From Castanea sativa (lineage: Eukaryota > Streptophyta > Magnoliopsida > Fagales > Fagaceae): a stretch of DNA of 64,000 nucleotides. Position numbers and translations under genes: made by a program. The DNA lies in contig NC_134016.1 in NCBI RefSeq assembly GCF_040712315.1, forward strand, positions 1,403,501 through 1,467,500, read 5' to 3'. This document shows positions 11,327 to 22,949 of this stretch, in pieces (within the stretch, counting starts at the first letter, position 1; each line of letters begins with the position of its first letter). The notes under the pieces are model-generated. The model saw only the letters and a program-made list of their open reading frames with translations, searched no databases and was not told the origin of the DNA.

Positions 11327-11466
11327 AGGGATGTTTGGTAGAGTAGTTTGAAATGAGATTTTTGTAATTTTTTGAAATTTGTGTGGGTAAAAAAGTGTGT
11401 GGAAATGTATGTAAAATTGTTTAGAATATAAAAATATGAGATTGAAACTGTTTACCAAACATGCCA
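11327..11466. mobile_element. Tourist-like MITE with TAA duplication
   Basis: 140 bp with inverted ends AGGGATGTTTGGTA and (reverse strand) TGGCATGTTTGGTA, flanked by TAA at 11324-11326 and 11467-11469. The paralogous upstream region of gene C reads straight through at 22601-22610, giving an empty site with a single TAA. The internal motif 'tagtttgaaa' resembles the MITE nested at 6825-6960. Confidence 0.8.
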
Positions 11467-11630
11467 TAAAATTTTATACTTTTAGGGCCAAAATCACAAC
11501 CATCCAAATTTAAAAATAAATATATATAAAAAAAGGTGTTGCCTGACATGTATCGTTCGCAAAAATTACAAGGAACCAACCGTCCTTTTTCTGTCTTGAC
11601 TTAAACCCATTGACTTCACTTTGCAAGCTA

Positions 11631-12318
11631 TAATCAGGAAAGATAACAAAATGGTTCCTAAAGAGGAGTATAAACAGGTCATTTCAATCTTAATCACCCA
11701 AAGCAAGCAATGCTTACTAGTGAGTTGCTTTTCAATTAACATTTGCTTTATAAAAATGTACAAGAAGAATTTTAGCATAAACATATTAAAGTCGATAGAA
11801 TGAGAAACTTATTAGATGAATAATACAACGAGAACGTTTAATATAAGTGTGAAAACATGAACTTAAACAATCACCTATCACCATAAAATTGCCAGCAAAG
11901 AAAAAGTTGATCACTTCTACGTATACATGGTAGATCAAAAGTGGTAGGAAACATGAACTAAATTAATTTCTTTTAATAAACAAGCTTGCTCAAGTTTGAT
12001 GGCCAACATTGACCACTTATTTTATGTAAGTAATAAATTATTAATTTAAAGAAAATTTTAAATGTGGACAATGAATATAAGTATAAATGACATGTACTCA
12101 ACTATCTTAAGCTATTTATCCTAAAGATAAAGCCACTTAATTAAGGTAATCCATCAGTAATAAGAATAATTGATAGAATAGTGCAATATCGAATTGTATA
12201 TATTCATATCTAATGTATGATATGATCAGTGCTAAGTACATGTATAGAACAAAATGAAAATCCATAAAATAAAATAAAATAAAAAGTAGGAAATGCATCT
12301 TACGTATTTTTAATTTCT
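11631..12318. other. Left part of the segment present only in unit 2; no gene
   Basis: At about 11631 ('ttgcaagct') homology to the gene C upstream region breaks off; it resumes near 16301 ('tactatagggccattc'). This interval is AT-rich and I see no feature in it. Confidence 0.5.
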
Positions 12319-13438
12319 TCAGTATGTAATTACCCCATTGGAAGCTTTGTCAAGCAAAACTAGACTCTCCACATAAGGATCAACAAAAGTATGCTTATAT
12401 CCAATAATTCCAAGATCTTTATTCTCTTTACTCTCAAAATCTTGCGAGATGAGTTGTCCTCCATCCAATTTTAATACAACCTCGCCATTCCTGCGAAAAC
12501 CTATTACCCTTGGTATGTCCTCTAAATCGAAGAAACCTTGATTGGAAATGTTTAAACTTAAAACTTTAGTCCATGAGGACTCAACACCATACTCTTTCAT
12601 CACCCAAATATGGAGTTTACGATTATAATCCATTTGAATCAAGGCAATGGAATCCTTATATACGGAAACAAAAGCCGTGGGACCTATAGGTTCTGGTGGC
12701 AGTATCTCATGACGGAAGACCTCGTCACCCAAATCAAAGACCAGAATAAAATAAAGAAATTCGTTATCAGTAACCCTAGAAGCAACCCAATGCAGAGCCC
12801 CATTGATGAATGCATGTGGCTCATGATGACAACAAGCGCATATGGGAGCCAAATCAACCCTAAGCATTCTCCATTGATCACTAGTGGAGAGTGAGTAAAT
12901 CTGAAAATCAAGTCTTTCCTTTAACTTGATTACTCTCACCACTTTATAATCTTTATTTTTTGGATCAAATCCAAACCCAATACACGCGTCAGAACTGAAA
13001 TTGGTTAAAGGAAGATTAACTAACTTTCTAACAGAAGGGTTCCACAAGCATAATCTGCTGGTATCCATGGTTAAATTGTTGGAGAGGCTGAGGAGCAGGC
13101 CATCACAAGTACCCACCACACGAAATTTTGCATCAGGGTCTGGAACATGGGAAGGGTAATCAAAGCTGGCATGTGGAGTTAAATCAGGTTCGTCATCTTC
13201 GTTATGTAATGCGTAGAATTCTTTCTGATTCTTTGAGCAGAGGTTGAAGAAGAGCAAGTTTTTGTTATGGGAGTGGTGGAAATGGGTTGAAATGAAAGTG
13301 GGGTTTTGAATTAGAGACTTCCAGGCTTTTGAGACAGGTACAGATAATTATGGATTTGATAGGTAAGCGAACCAAAATATTGGTAACAATCTCTGAAGGT
13401 AACAATTCCCATTGAATTAACTCGTTGTTGTCTGACAT
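12319..13438 (-). pseudogene. F-box / F-box-associated (FBA) domain gene with one frameshift, CPR1-like
   Basis: Reading on the minus strand from the ATG at 13438, the product starts MSDNNELIQWELLPSEIVTN followed by ILVRLPIKS, a typical F-box. It continues in another frame with WNPSVRKLVNLP, FGFDPKNKDYKVV, INGALHWVA and a long FBA-type C-terminus, ending with TGA at 12319-12321. The family members are SCF E3-ligase substrate adaptors (F-box binds SKP1/ASK); CPR1/CPR30 from this group controls immune-receptor levels. A missing base near 13335-13350, just after the ICTC residues, throws the C-terminal part of the F-box out of frame. The rest is about 312 open codons, close to normal length. One lesion only, so it is either a young pseudogene or a sequencing error. 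It sits inside the extra segment of unit 2. Confidence 0.85.
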
Positions 13439-14462
13439 TGCCGCTGAGACTGAGAGACTAGAGTTTAGAGAATAATAGGTGATTACGACAAGAAATAAAC
13501 AAAGACAAAAGCTATCGTGCATGAATTTATCTTTTGGTTGCTTTAATTTCCAACTACCTAGATGCACTTTGGCTGGTCTCTATTGGTAGATCTTTGCCAC
13601 TACTAGTCTAGCACGTTGCTTTTACTTTCAGCAAAGAACATACTTACGTGGATAATCAGATCAGAATCCAGTGAGTATTACCATCCCTACGGGATAAACA
13701 ACAGATACCCACATAACTTCACTAAGCAAGCTTAGGTATCGCGAAATACCTAGTTCTATTTGAATTGAGGGGAGTAGAGTAGAATTAGTTTTAAATTAAT
13801 TTATTTTTAGTCTATACTACTCTATTCGTCCTTCCTTCCCCTAGCGGTGGAGCTAGGATTTTAATTTAAGAGAGCAAAATCAAAAGACTATAATAATAAT
13901 AACTAAAAATATTAATCAATATTACTAATAAAATTATAAATAATGGTAATTGTTATAAAGAATATATTAAAATTTAAACAACCGTAAAATAAATAAACAA
14001 TTGTAAAACAACTAATTCATAGTTACTAACAATTAAAATAAGAGATTAATCTATATACACAAATTTCAGACATCATAGACTTATTTTATAGATAGTCCTT
14101 TAGTTAGAGGTTTTGCTATTTCTTTTTTCTTTGACTGTACGAACTCCAAAAGCCATCACGCCATTGTGTTTATTGGTTGTATTATGCCTTAATCACATGT
14201 GCCTTTGTTTCCCATTGTACAGTTCACTTTTTATCACCCCCTTTATAAAATAAAGAAATAAGTTAACTTTTCCTTTTTTGAATTTTCGTTTCGCTTAGCA
14301 AATAAGCTACCACAAAAGCAAGTATACGAAACTCATATTCATTTTGGCGTACTTCGTTATCGTCTTTACGCTTCAGCTTAGTTGCCGGCTTTTTATCTTT
14401 TTACGTGGATCAAGTTTGCTAATTATGCATAAAAAAAAAAAGTTTGCTAATTATATGATTTC
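13439..14462. other. Upstream side of the F-box gene; no other gene
   Basis: Region 5' of the minus-strand F-box gene, AT-rich. No second gene, tRNA or complete transposon seen. Confidence 0.4.
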
Positions 14463-14618
14463 GATTAGTTCAATCAGTAAAATTATGATAATTATATAAT
14501 AGATTTAGGTTCAATTTTTGCCTACACAAAAAATTGATTAATATTTTAGTTTGATAATAATAAATACAATTAACACAAACGAACATTATAAGTTGAAACT
14601 CTATAAAAATAAAAATAA
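14463..14618 (+). mobile_element. Degenerate tRNA-derived SINE
   Basis: Contains a weak A-box-like 'attagttcaatcagt' and a B-box-like 'ggttcaatttt', followed by 'cctacacaaaaaattgatta' and an A-rich tail, similar to the SINEs at 58707 and 59036. It is flanked by direct repeats of about 20 bp: 'aagtttgctaattatatgat' before and 'aagtttgctcaatatgattt' after. The diverged duplication suggests an old insertion. Confidence 0.6.
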
Positions 14619-16300
14619 AAAGTTTGCTCAATATGATTTCAAAAATTAGAACATAAAAATTCATGAGACAGCATTATTTGAAAATATAAGAGCCTGCTAC
14701 TAATGGCTTCTTATAGGAAAACAACACTATTTCTTTTGGAGCTTAAATGCTCTCATTAATCATGCCAATGTCATCCTTGCCTTTGCCAGTTTTTATTTTT
14801 ATGCCCACAAGGTGTTTGAATTTATGCTTAAAAAACACTCATTGTATTGAGCTAGAAGTAAATGGTGAAATGCGTGTTTTCTGGTATGGCTGGATGGTTT
14901 GGTTTAGTCAAGGGATGAAAGAAAGAATTTAATTACGAGCAGAAGTGTGGTCTTGTTTATGTAAAGTTGAGATGGGTGAAAGATAGGGCACTAGATGCTG
15001 TTGTGGCTGGTGAGAGAGATCTTAGAGTGACTTGCTTTCTTTTTTCCATGATCTCTTGAACTCCTTTGTGTTGTGTTCCTTTATACCACCTTGCATGCCA
15101 TCATGGACAACTTTTTCTTCCACGTGGTCTTTAGCTCTTCACCTTTCTTAGGAGATGCCCTTTTTTATCATGAGTCTCATGTTTTTGACAATGGGGGCAC
15201 TCATGTCCCTTGTTTAACTTGACTCCTGAAGTACTGGAACTCCACCAAGAAGAGCTCATTATCGTTAAGCAAAATCGGATGGATCTTGTCAATTGCGTTA
15301 TTCGCTTTAATTTACCTCCTCAACGATTGTGTTGGGTTGAATCTCTTATCCTAGGATGATGGCCTTGTTGTCTCCGAATTGTAAAAGAATGCAGCTTTAC
15401 AACAGAAGGAAGAAGACATGAAATATGGTTGCTTAGCCTTTCTGATTGGATTCACGAGAGGTTTTGGGTTGAAAAATAAAATGCACGGAGGTTGAAAGAG
15501 TGGCAAAGCCTCCCTTATACTTCTCTGGATTCTGATGTCTCCCATTTGGATCTCGACACAGATGTATACGAGAAGAGCATTGGAGTGTTTCATGAGCTTC
15601 TTCACTTTACTGCATAATTGAAAAATGAGTGTATGAATGTGAGCAACCTACATAAGCCTTTGGCCCTACCCCAGAAGTTTGCTAAAGTGTTTGAATGACC
15701 ATCTGGTATATTTAACATCTCTAAGAATGACACTCATGACAGTTTTTTAAGGGAAGCCTACGACCGTCAGAAACTCTTGCAGATATACCCCTTGTAGAAA
15801 TCAGGGAAATATATGTACGCCATGTTGGGCAAGGGGTACTGGATAGGAGTAGGGGTTTGTCCAGGAAAAGTGCAGGCGCTGGTCTAGAACAGGATTTATT
15901 AAATGATTTTTATGATGATGAAATCAGTGATAATCAATGTTATATTTGACGAGGAGTCAAACTGCAATTTGCTTTTTGAATATGATTTAGATGACCCTAT
16001 AAATGATCCTTGCTGAGTTCTGCCATTACATTTAGTGCCGATGAATTATAAGGGGATTTTGAAATTATGTAAAGAACCAAGTGATCACATATCTTGTCCA
16101 GTTAGTGTATAAAATCATTAATGCAATCTCTGAGCAATTCTTTTTTCCCAATCAGAACTTCATTAAAGATGATAATTATCAGTAATCTTATTATTTTAAA
16201 TCTAATTTAAGTCTCATGTAGTCTGTACCAAGTTGGGTGTTATACACATACTATCTACCTACTAGCGTTCTTCACGGGGTATGACCACATGACTAGGAAA
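14619..16300. other. Intergenic sequence without a recognised gene
   Basis: Moderately GC-rich stretches at 15190-15610 and 15640-15900 look like decayed coding DNA because they keep runs of codon-like composition, but all frames are interrupted and I cannot assign a family. It ends where homology to the gene C promoter resumes near 16301. Confidence 0.35.
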
Positions 16301-16515
16301 ATTACGGCCACTTTACTATAGGGCCATTCTTTTGTATGAAATATGTTGCAACTCTTAACTTATTTTGATACACAGCCAAGTCTTCCAAAACATTTAATAT
16401 GTTTCTATCTTTCTAATTCTAAGTAGTTTTTTTTTTTTTTTTTGGTAAACTATTTCTAAGTAGTTACATATATGGCCTTTTAGTTCTGGCTTTCTTGATA
16501 AGCACTAACAAGCAA
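16301..16515 (+). promoter_or_regulatory. Proximal promoter of pseudogene B
   Basis: Matches the 200 bp before gene C ('tagggccattc', 'tatgttgcaactcttaac', 'gtttctatctttct'), so it is the proximal part of the unit promoter rejoined to exon 1 after the extra segment. It includes an oligo-T run absent from C. Confidence 0.5.
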
Positions 16516-19387
16516 ATGACTCTTAATGCCAGAATCTTCGCAGCTCCTTTATACATATTTGGTTGCTTTTTTCTAGATATTCTTGAAATAAGCAATGGCA
16601 TACAGGATGATATCGACTGCTTGAAGTCAATTAAAGATTCGTTTGAACACCCTTACAACTACCTTAATAGTTCATGGGACTTCAACAACAATACCGAAGG
16701 TTTCATCTGCAAAATTTACCGGGGTCGAATGCTGGCACCCCGATGAGAATAGGGTCTTAAATATCAGACTCAGCGACATGGGGCTCAGGGGCCAGTTCCC
16801 TCGGGGCATTGAAAACTGCAAAAGATTAACAGGGTTAGACCTCTCCAGTAATGAACTTTCAGGACCGCTCCCATTAGACATAGAATGTTTGGTCCTGTCT
16901 GTCACAAGTCACAACCATCGACCTTTCCAGTAACAAGTTTTCTAGCGAAATTCCAATGAGCTTATCAAATTGCGCTTATCTAAATGTCCTTAAACTTGAC
17001 GACAACTATCTAATTAGCGAAATTCCAATGAGCTTACTTTGCCAGTGACTTTTGTTGTACAGCCCAGAGCTATGCTAACAACAATAAGCTTTGTGGAGTG
17101 CCTTTGGATCCATGTCCAGCTCCAAAGCAAAGAAGGAAGTCCGATTTTTCATTCAAAGGTGGGTTTCTAGTTGGTTATGCGGTTTCTGCAGTTTCAGTAA
17201 TAACTATTTTTATGTTCCAGTCCCATTATGTGGCTTGCATGAATGACAAGCGACGGACTAAGAACAAGAATGAAGAAGTTGATCAAGTTAACCAGCCGCC
17301 AATTAAAGGGCTCCTGCTAGAAGGGAGCAAAAAGGTACTCTCTCACTACGAAAATTAAGAAACTTCTTTCAATTCTTTGATTTTAAATTTTTTTCGGAAA
17401 AACATAGGTGGTTTTTCCTTAAAACATAGGAACGTGCAACACATAATCCCTTTTTGGATTTTTTTACCATGGAAAAAAAAAAACATCGTCGACCACCCTA
17501 AAAAAATTTAAGGTGGCCACAAATATTCTTTAAGGGCCTAAGGCTACAATTTCATTGAATTTTTTTTACTGGACGTAAATTCTGACAAATTCGTAATTGA
17601 ATTATATTTTCTTCTTATATTCTTCATACTTGCAATATTTCAAGAAGATAAAAAATAAGTAATTAAAAGTTATGTCATTAATCAACTGCTTAAATTTTGA
17701 GTTTTTGTAGTCTAAAATTATACATAAAAAATAATTTTATAGATCTAATTTTAATTACATCTGATTGACATGAAATTTAACACGTGTTTTAAGAACATAA
17801 AGAACATACAATTTAATGGTTAAATTTTCAAAATATGTAGTCATATTAATTTGTTTAGTGAGAGTTGCAATCTTAGACTATAATTACGTTTGTAACTAAA
17901 CTTTGTCTTTAAAGTTCGGTCCTTTTAATAGTAATTTAAGCCCTTACAAAAAAAAAAAGTCTAGGAAAATTTTATTGAATTAAAATTTTGAAAGAGATAT
18001 AGCTTATAACATTGATAATGAGAATATCATACAATGATTTCAAAATAAGAAAATTGTAGGACTTCATAGGTGCGTTTGGTTTTTATTTTATTTTATTTTA
18101 TTATCAGTATATGAAGTTCTCTTTATATTAGATTTTGTATAATATAAGTTTTTTAATGGCCACCTTAGGTAAAAAAAAAAATCCTAAAACCACCCCTATC
18201 TACAGGTTTTGAGTCTAACACCTCATTTTGTACTGTTTTATATGAAAATAATATGGAAAGTTGTGATCATATGCAGAACTAGTGTTTGTTTTCATGAATG
18301 TGTAGCAAATTAAACAAAATGGTAAGTGAAACAATGATCAAAATAAAGCAATCATACAGCCCCTTAAAAAGAAACATCCATGTGATAAATTTGGCTGGAA
18401 TTTCAATTTAGTACTAATCCAGAATGGCAAATTGTTTGATCCATAGAATTCTCAATTGGTGGGAAAAGTTACTGGAGTGAACTTTATAGAATTCAGTGAG
18501 GCATCTAACAATTTTAGCATTGACAATGCCATTGGGCCGGGAAAGATTGGGTTGATGTACAAAGCAATTCTTCCAAATGGTTCACTTCTTATAGTTAAGA
18601 GGTTACATGATTGTCAATCATTTGAGAATCAATTCATAAGTGAGCTCTTAGCTCTGGGTAGATTGAGACACAAAAACATAGTTCCTCTCTTGGGATTCTG
18701 CAGAGAGAGGAAGGAAAAGCTTCTAGTGTACCAATATATATCGAATGCCAATCTTTATGATTGGCTACAAGCAAGGGAAGGCGATGATAAGATCTTAGAA
18801 TGGCCTTTGAGGATCAAAATTGCCATCGGGATAGCAAGAGGCTTAGTATGGCTTCACCATAAGTGCAATTTTCGAGTAGTCCATCTTAACTTGAGTTCAA
18901 ATTGTATCTTACTTGATAAAAAATTTGAGCCCAAGATATCAATTTTTTTTTTGGGGGGCGGGGTAAAAAAGTATCAACTCTTGAAGGGGCAATGTTCATG
19001 TTTTTGAATGAGATTGACTCAAGCAATAGCTCTTTTGCAGACAATGGGGTTTGGGAGTTGGGTTTTGTCAAGAAGGATGTCTATGACTTTGGAGTTTTAC
19101 TTCTTGAGTTAATTCCATGGAAGGAACTCAATCCAATCGATAATTATCCAAACAATTTGTGCGAGAGTTTGGTTGATTGGATTACTCATCTTTTGACAAG
19201 TTCTTCCGATGTCTACAGTGTCACTGATAAACCTTTAATTGACCGAGGATTTGATGGTGAAATCTTTCAGTTCCTCAGAATTACATGTACTTGTCTTAGG
19301 CCCTTTCCTGCTCAAAGGCCAACAATGCTTGAATTGTATAATACGATAAGTCTTTTTGGGGAGAGATATGGCATCACAAATGGCTGA
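16516..19387 (+). pseudogene. BIR1-like LRR receptor pseudokinase, copy B (pseudogene)
   Basis: Exon 1 is 16516-17334 and exon 2 is 18447-19387, matching gene C in start (MTLNAR), donor (AAAAAG then GTACTC) and acceptor position (CCATAG). Exon 1 has an extra A near 16712 that shifts the frame within the LRR N-cap, and deletions near 16890 and 17015 that remove part of the LRR series. Exon 2 has an expanded T/G homopolymer near 18942-18962, exactly where the DFG-equivalent should be, which shifts the frame again. The kinase part again reads H-L-N for HRD and lacks APE. No intact protein can be made from either exon without repair. The membrane span and juxtamembrane part of exon 1 remain open (17098-17334). 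Confidence 0.9.
17478..18180. repeat. Dispersed repeat V, copy 1 (in intron of B)
   Basis: About 700 bp with landmarks 'gaccaccctaaaaaaattta', 'ccgattgacatgaaattt' variants, 'aacatgcaattcaacggtta' variants and 'tttgaaagagatatagctta'. Similar copies lie in the intron of C (23970-24660) and twice downstream of E (58060-58700, 61990-62640). No coding sequence. Confidence 0.65.
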
Positions 19388-20190
19388 GATTTTGAGTCAA
19401 TCTGAAATTGGCACTGCAAGTACGTTCAAATGAAATTATTTGGTTAGAAATCACATAGACCAATTGAAGGATTGCATACAAAGTGCAAAATTATGTTGAG
19501 AAAAATCAGAAAACAGATTTTCTTTTTGGTTATGTTTGCTTGCTATAATCTTTTTCGGTCTTTTTGTCATCATTGCCCCTGAGAAACAGAATTAAAAGAA
19601 TGTTATATTAGATTTATTTATTACGAATAAAACACAAAGTTTCATTCTTTTGTGAATGCACGGTCCACTAAAAAAATTGTCCTCCATTATTTTTTTGTCA
19701 TTGATTAATTATACTCACGAAGATATCTGTGTTTTGCAAATTTGGTCAAATTGCCAAAAATATTGATATTAATTTCCTGTGGAAATAAAGTACATTCATC
19801 TTGACATTCTATTGGTGGATAACTTCTATGGCTGTCAGCTAGTATTTTAGTTCATAACTGAAAAACAAAAAAAAAAACAAAAAAAACTGATCTAAACCCG
19901 TAAAAACTATGAAGCGGATTTATTTTATTTTATATTTTTTATTGAATATATGAAGCGGATTTATTTATCAAGCTGGTTTGTTGTAAACTTGTAAAGGACA
20001 ATTGGACATTACAAAAAAATTATTAATTTGTAATTTGTATTAAGTGTTAATATTTTTAGAATGTTTTAATTCGTAAAATTGATTACAATAGCAACATGCC
20101 TGTTTAATATAATCTATTTAACTAAGTTTTCTTAAAACAAATTACTTACAAAGAAGAAGAAGCAAATAAGGGGGAGGGGAACATTTTACA
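19388..20190. other. 3' flank of copy B
   Basis: The first 200 bp resemble the sequences after the A and C stop codons; the rest is AT-rich. No gene seen. Confidence 0.45.
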
Positions 20191-21479
20191 TAGGCCTATA
20201 TCCGTGTCCATCTCCTACAGAGCCCAGCAACATTATATCCGAGTTTGGGAATGGGCTTAGGCCCATTTCAATTACAATTGAAAGCCCAACAAAGCAAGTC
20301 GTGCTAACAATTTGCATTCCCTTTCGAAGTTTAACTTTCAAACAAACAAAATATGTTTTTTTCTTCCTTTTGATAATAATGGAGATGTTCAGAGTTCAAA
20401 TTTTTCATCCTTAATTATCGAATTATAAGAAAAAACAAACAAACAAACAAAAACAAATTCATAGTTAGTCTATGCAACACGAGTCACTACAAAAAAATTA
20501 CTGCACTTTGCTCCTACTAGATTACATTGTCATTGCCGTTAGATTTAGTCAATGAATATATAATGATCCATAGCTACTTTGGAATGGAGTATTTTAATGG
20601 GACAAGATGTCCTTAAAGATGTAATACTTCCTAAATATTTTTAATAGACATTCAGGGTCTGTTTGGATAGAACTTATTGCTGAAAACTGAAAACTGAAGA
20701 CACTGTAGCAAAATAATTTTTAAATGTGTAAAAAAAACTGTTCATGCCAAAAATTACTGTTCATTGGCCTAAAATCACTGTTCATGGCCAATGAACAGTG
20801 AAAGACACGCGTGAAAAAAAAAAAAAAAAAAAACTCAAATGTGGACGTGGACGCGCAAACGCGCAATCCAAATGCCCTCTTAGTGTTAGAATCCTCTGTT
20901 TTCACTTGAAATGTTTTTTTTTTTTTAAATCATGATAACTCACATACAAAGTGTGGCTGACACGTGTTATGGGTTTTGTTTTTTAATATTTTGAGTTTTA
21001 AATTATTGTTTTTTTGTGATTCATTCTGCTTTTAAGTGTTTTAATATTAAATTCTCAAATTGAGAAATGTGTATTTCGATAATGCAAGCACTTCACTTAA
21101 TCTTGAAAAACATTAAATTATTCTTTTAACTTTTATTTTTATATTCAATTGTTACAATAAGAGAGGTAGAGAATTTAACTTGAATTCTCCTTATAAATGA
21201 GATCAAATCATGCCATTAAATTATAAGACTTCTCACTTTATTTTTGCCTTTAACAAAAAAAATATCATTAACTAAATTATAGGGCCATTTTAGATTGATT
21301 ATTCTTCCTTAATATATGTTTCTCAAAAAGAAAAAAAATTCTTCCTAAATATTTTGATGGGTCCGATAATCCATTACTAGACGACACACTCTTTTATTAT
21401 TATTATTATTATTTATGCCAAAGATATCTAATGGGCTGCTTTTCTGAGTCAAAAGCCTTGAATAAACCATTCATAATTC
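20191..21479. repeat. Intergenic unit block U, copy 3
   Basis: Homologous to 5262-6455 and to 8184-9505. Interrupted by the MITE at 20655-20880. It contains the empty site (21223-21227) for the solo LTR at 8558-9266 and is otherwise non-coding. Confidence 0.6.
20655..20880. mobile_element. MITE with GTTTGGAT-type inverted ends
   Basis: 226 bp with ends GGGTCTGTTTGGAT and (reverse strand) AGGGCATTTGGAT, and repeated 'actgttcatg' and 'gaacagtg' motifs typical of the family also seen at 27813-28111 and 52201-52458. The paralogous site at 8210-8230 ('agacattcagtgttagaatc') is uninterrupted. The target duplication is not clean here. Confidence 0.7.
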
Positions 21480-22010
21480 AGACTACCCATTCATTATCTA
21501 GGCCCAAACAAAAACAAAGCCCAAAAGATTTCACAAACGGTCCGGATAAGTATAGGAACATGATCTTACTATGAAGTTTCTAGCTGAAATAGTCTTTGCA
21601 TTTGCTGATTTGCATATGATTTCGTAGTTTCTTCAATGACCTGTACTCCAACAATCTCCCAATTCCCACAAAGCCAACCAAAGTCTCAACTTTCAACGCG
21701 GTCCATCTGAAAAACAAAGTTAGATAGCTTCCCCCTTTTCTTTGTGCTTTTGAAAAAGTATATATGGTTTATTGTTCAAATGGGAACCTGCATTGGCTTT
21801 ATAAGACTCATGATTCATGGAAACTTCATATTCTAATAATTTATAATAGAAAATTACTTAGGGCTTATGTTCATTTCATTACTTATTTATAGTGTATTTA
21901 GATGAACGTATTTTTATCAATTTATTTGATTTATTGTGTAAAAGTACAATTATTCCTTAAAAATGTGATGTTTTCAAAAGCTATTTGTCCTCTTTAAAAT
22001 GAAAATAAGC
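21480..22010 (+). promoter_or_regulatory. Upstream block P, copy 3 (of intact gene C)
   Basis: Same block as at 281 and 9506. The core ACGCGGTCCA lies near 21699 and the TATA-like 'ctttataag' near 21800. The start codon of C is about 1.1 kb further downstream, so this is either a distal regulatory block or the site of an upstream untranslated exon. A second TATA-like run, 'tatatataaaa', is at about 22651. Confidence 0.55.
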
Positions 22011-22949
22011 TCACGCAAATAGGTTCTAAATAATTTTTAGCTCATTTGGTTGTTTAGTTATTAAGATACTGCAAACTATACTTGATGATGCTTAAGATTA
22101 GTTATCACATTTTTAATATGTAGAGGTGTTCATCAAACTGTTCAAACCAAACCTAAACCAAAAAAAATAACCAAACTGCTATATTATTATTTGGGGTCAA
22201 AATAGAATTTTTCAGCCAGTTTTAGGGCATTTAGAGCACTCATGGATCTAAATAACATTTTTCAACATTATAAATTACAAAATGAGTTGAACATGTATAG
22301 TTCCCACTTGCAAGTATTAAAAAATTACGTCGTTGTTTTGAGCTTATGTGACATTTATTAGCCGTTTTATTTATGGATTTAATGTTATGATCATAATTAA
22401 ATGATAAAAATTATCTCATACTCCATTTTTCACACACTTGTACACCATATCCACAATTGCATGCAGTGATATACAAATTTTAAAAACACAAGAATGTAGT
22501 ATACATATTTAAAGTTTATTTGTATGGAAGATGTGAAATAAATTGCGTGAGAGAATCACTACCTATATTAAAAATTCTTGAAAACGTTATGGACTAAAAT
22601 CTAAAATTTAATACTTGGCCAAAAGCACAACCATCCAAATTTTTTAATATGTATATATAAAAGAGGTTTCTACAGAAATTACAAGGAACCAACCGTCCTT
22701 TTTCTGTCTTGGCTTAAGCCCATTGACTTTTGCAAGCTTTAAATTACAGGTTACTTTACAATAGGGCCATTCTTTTTACCCTATTAATTGGTTGTGAAAT
22801 TTCGTGTGTAATATACTAATATGTTGCAACTCTTAACATATTGTGATATGTTGGTAACTCCAGATTTTGTTTCTATCTTTCTATTTCTAATTAGTTACAT
22901 ATATGGCTTTCTAGTTCTCTCGTTTCTTGCCAAGCACTCACAAAGCAAA
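22011..22949 (+). promoter_or_regulatory. Proximal upstream region of gene C
   Basis: Includes a single copy of the sequence tandemly duplicated at 10161-11065, a W-box-type TTGACTT near 22721, and the empty sites for the MITE (22602-22604) and for the F-box-bearing segment (about 22740). No coding sequence other than spurious open frames upstream of the real start. Confidence 0.45.

Noticed and set aside
13335..13350. Treating the F-box frame change as an intron
   Set aside because: No GT/AG pair allows removal; a one-base loss restores the expected family sequence, so it is a frameshift.
22821..22949. Upstream in-frame ATG for gene C
   Set aside because: Would place 43 extra residues before a good signal peptide, and the extension is not shared by paralogs.
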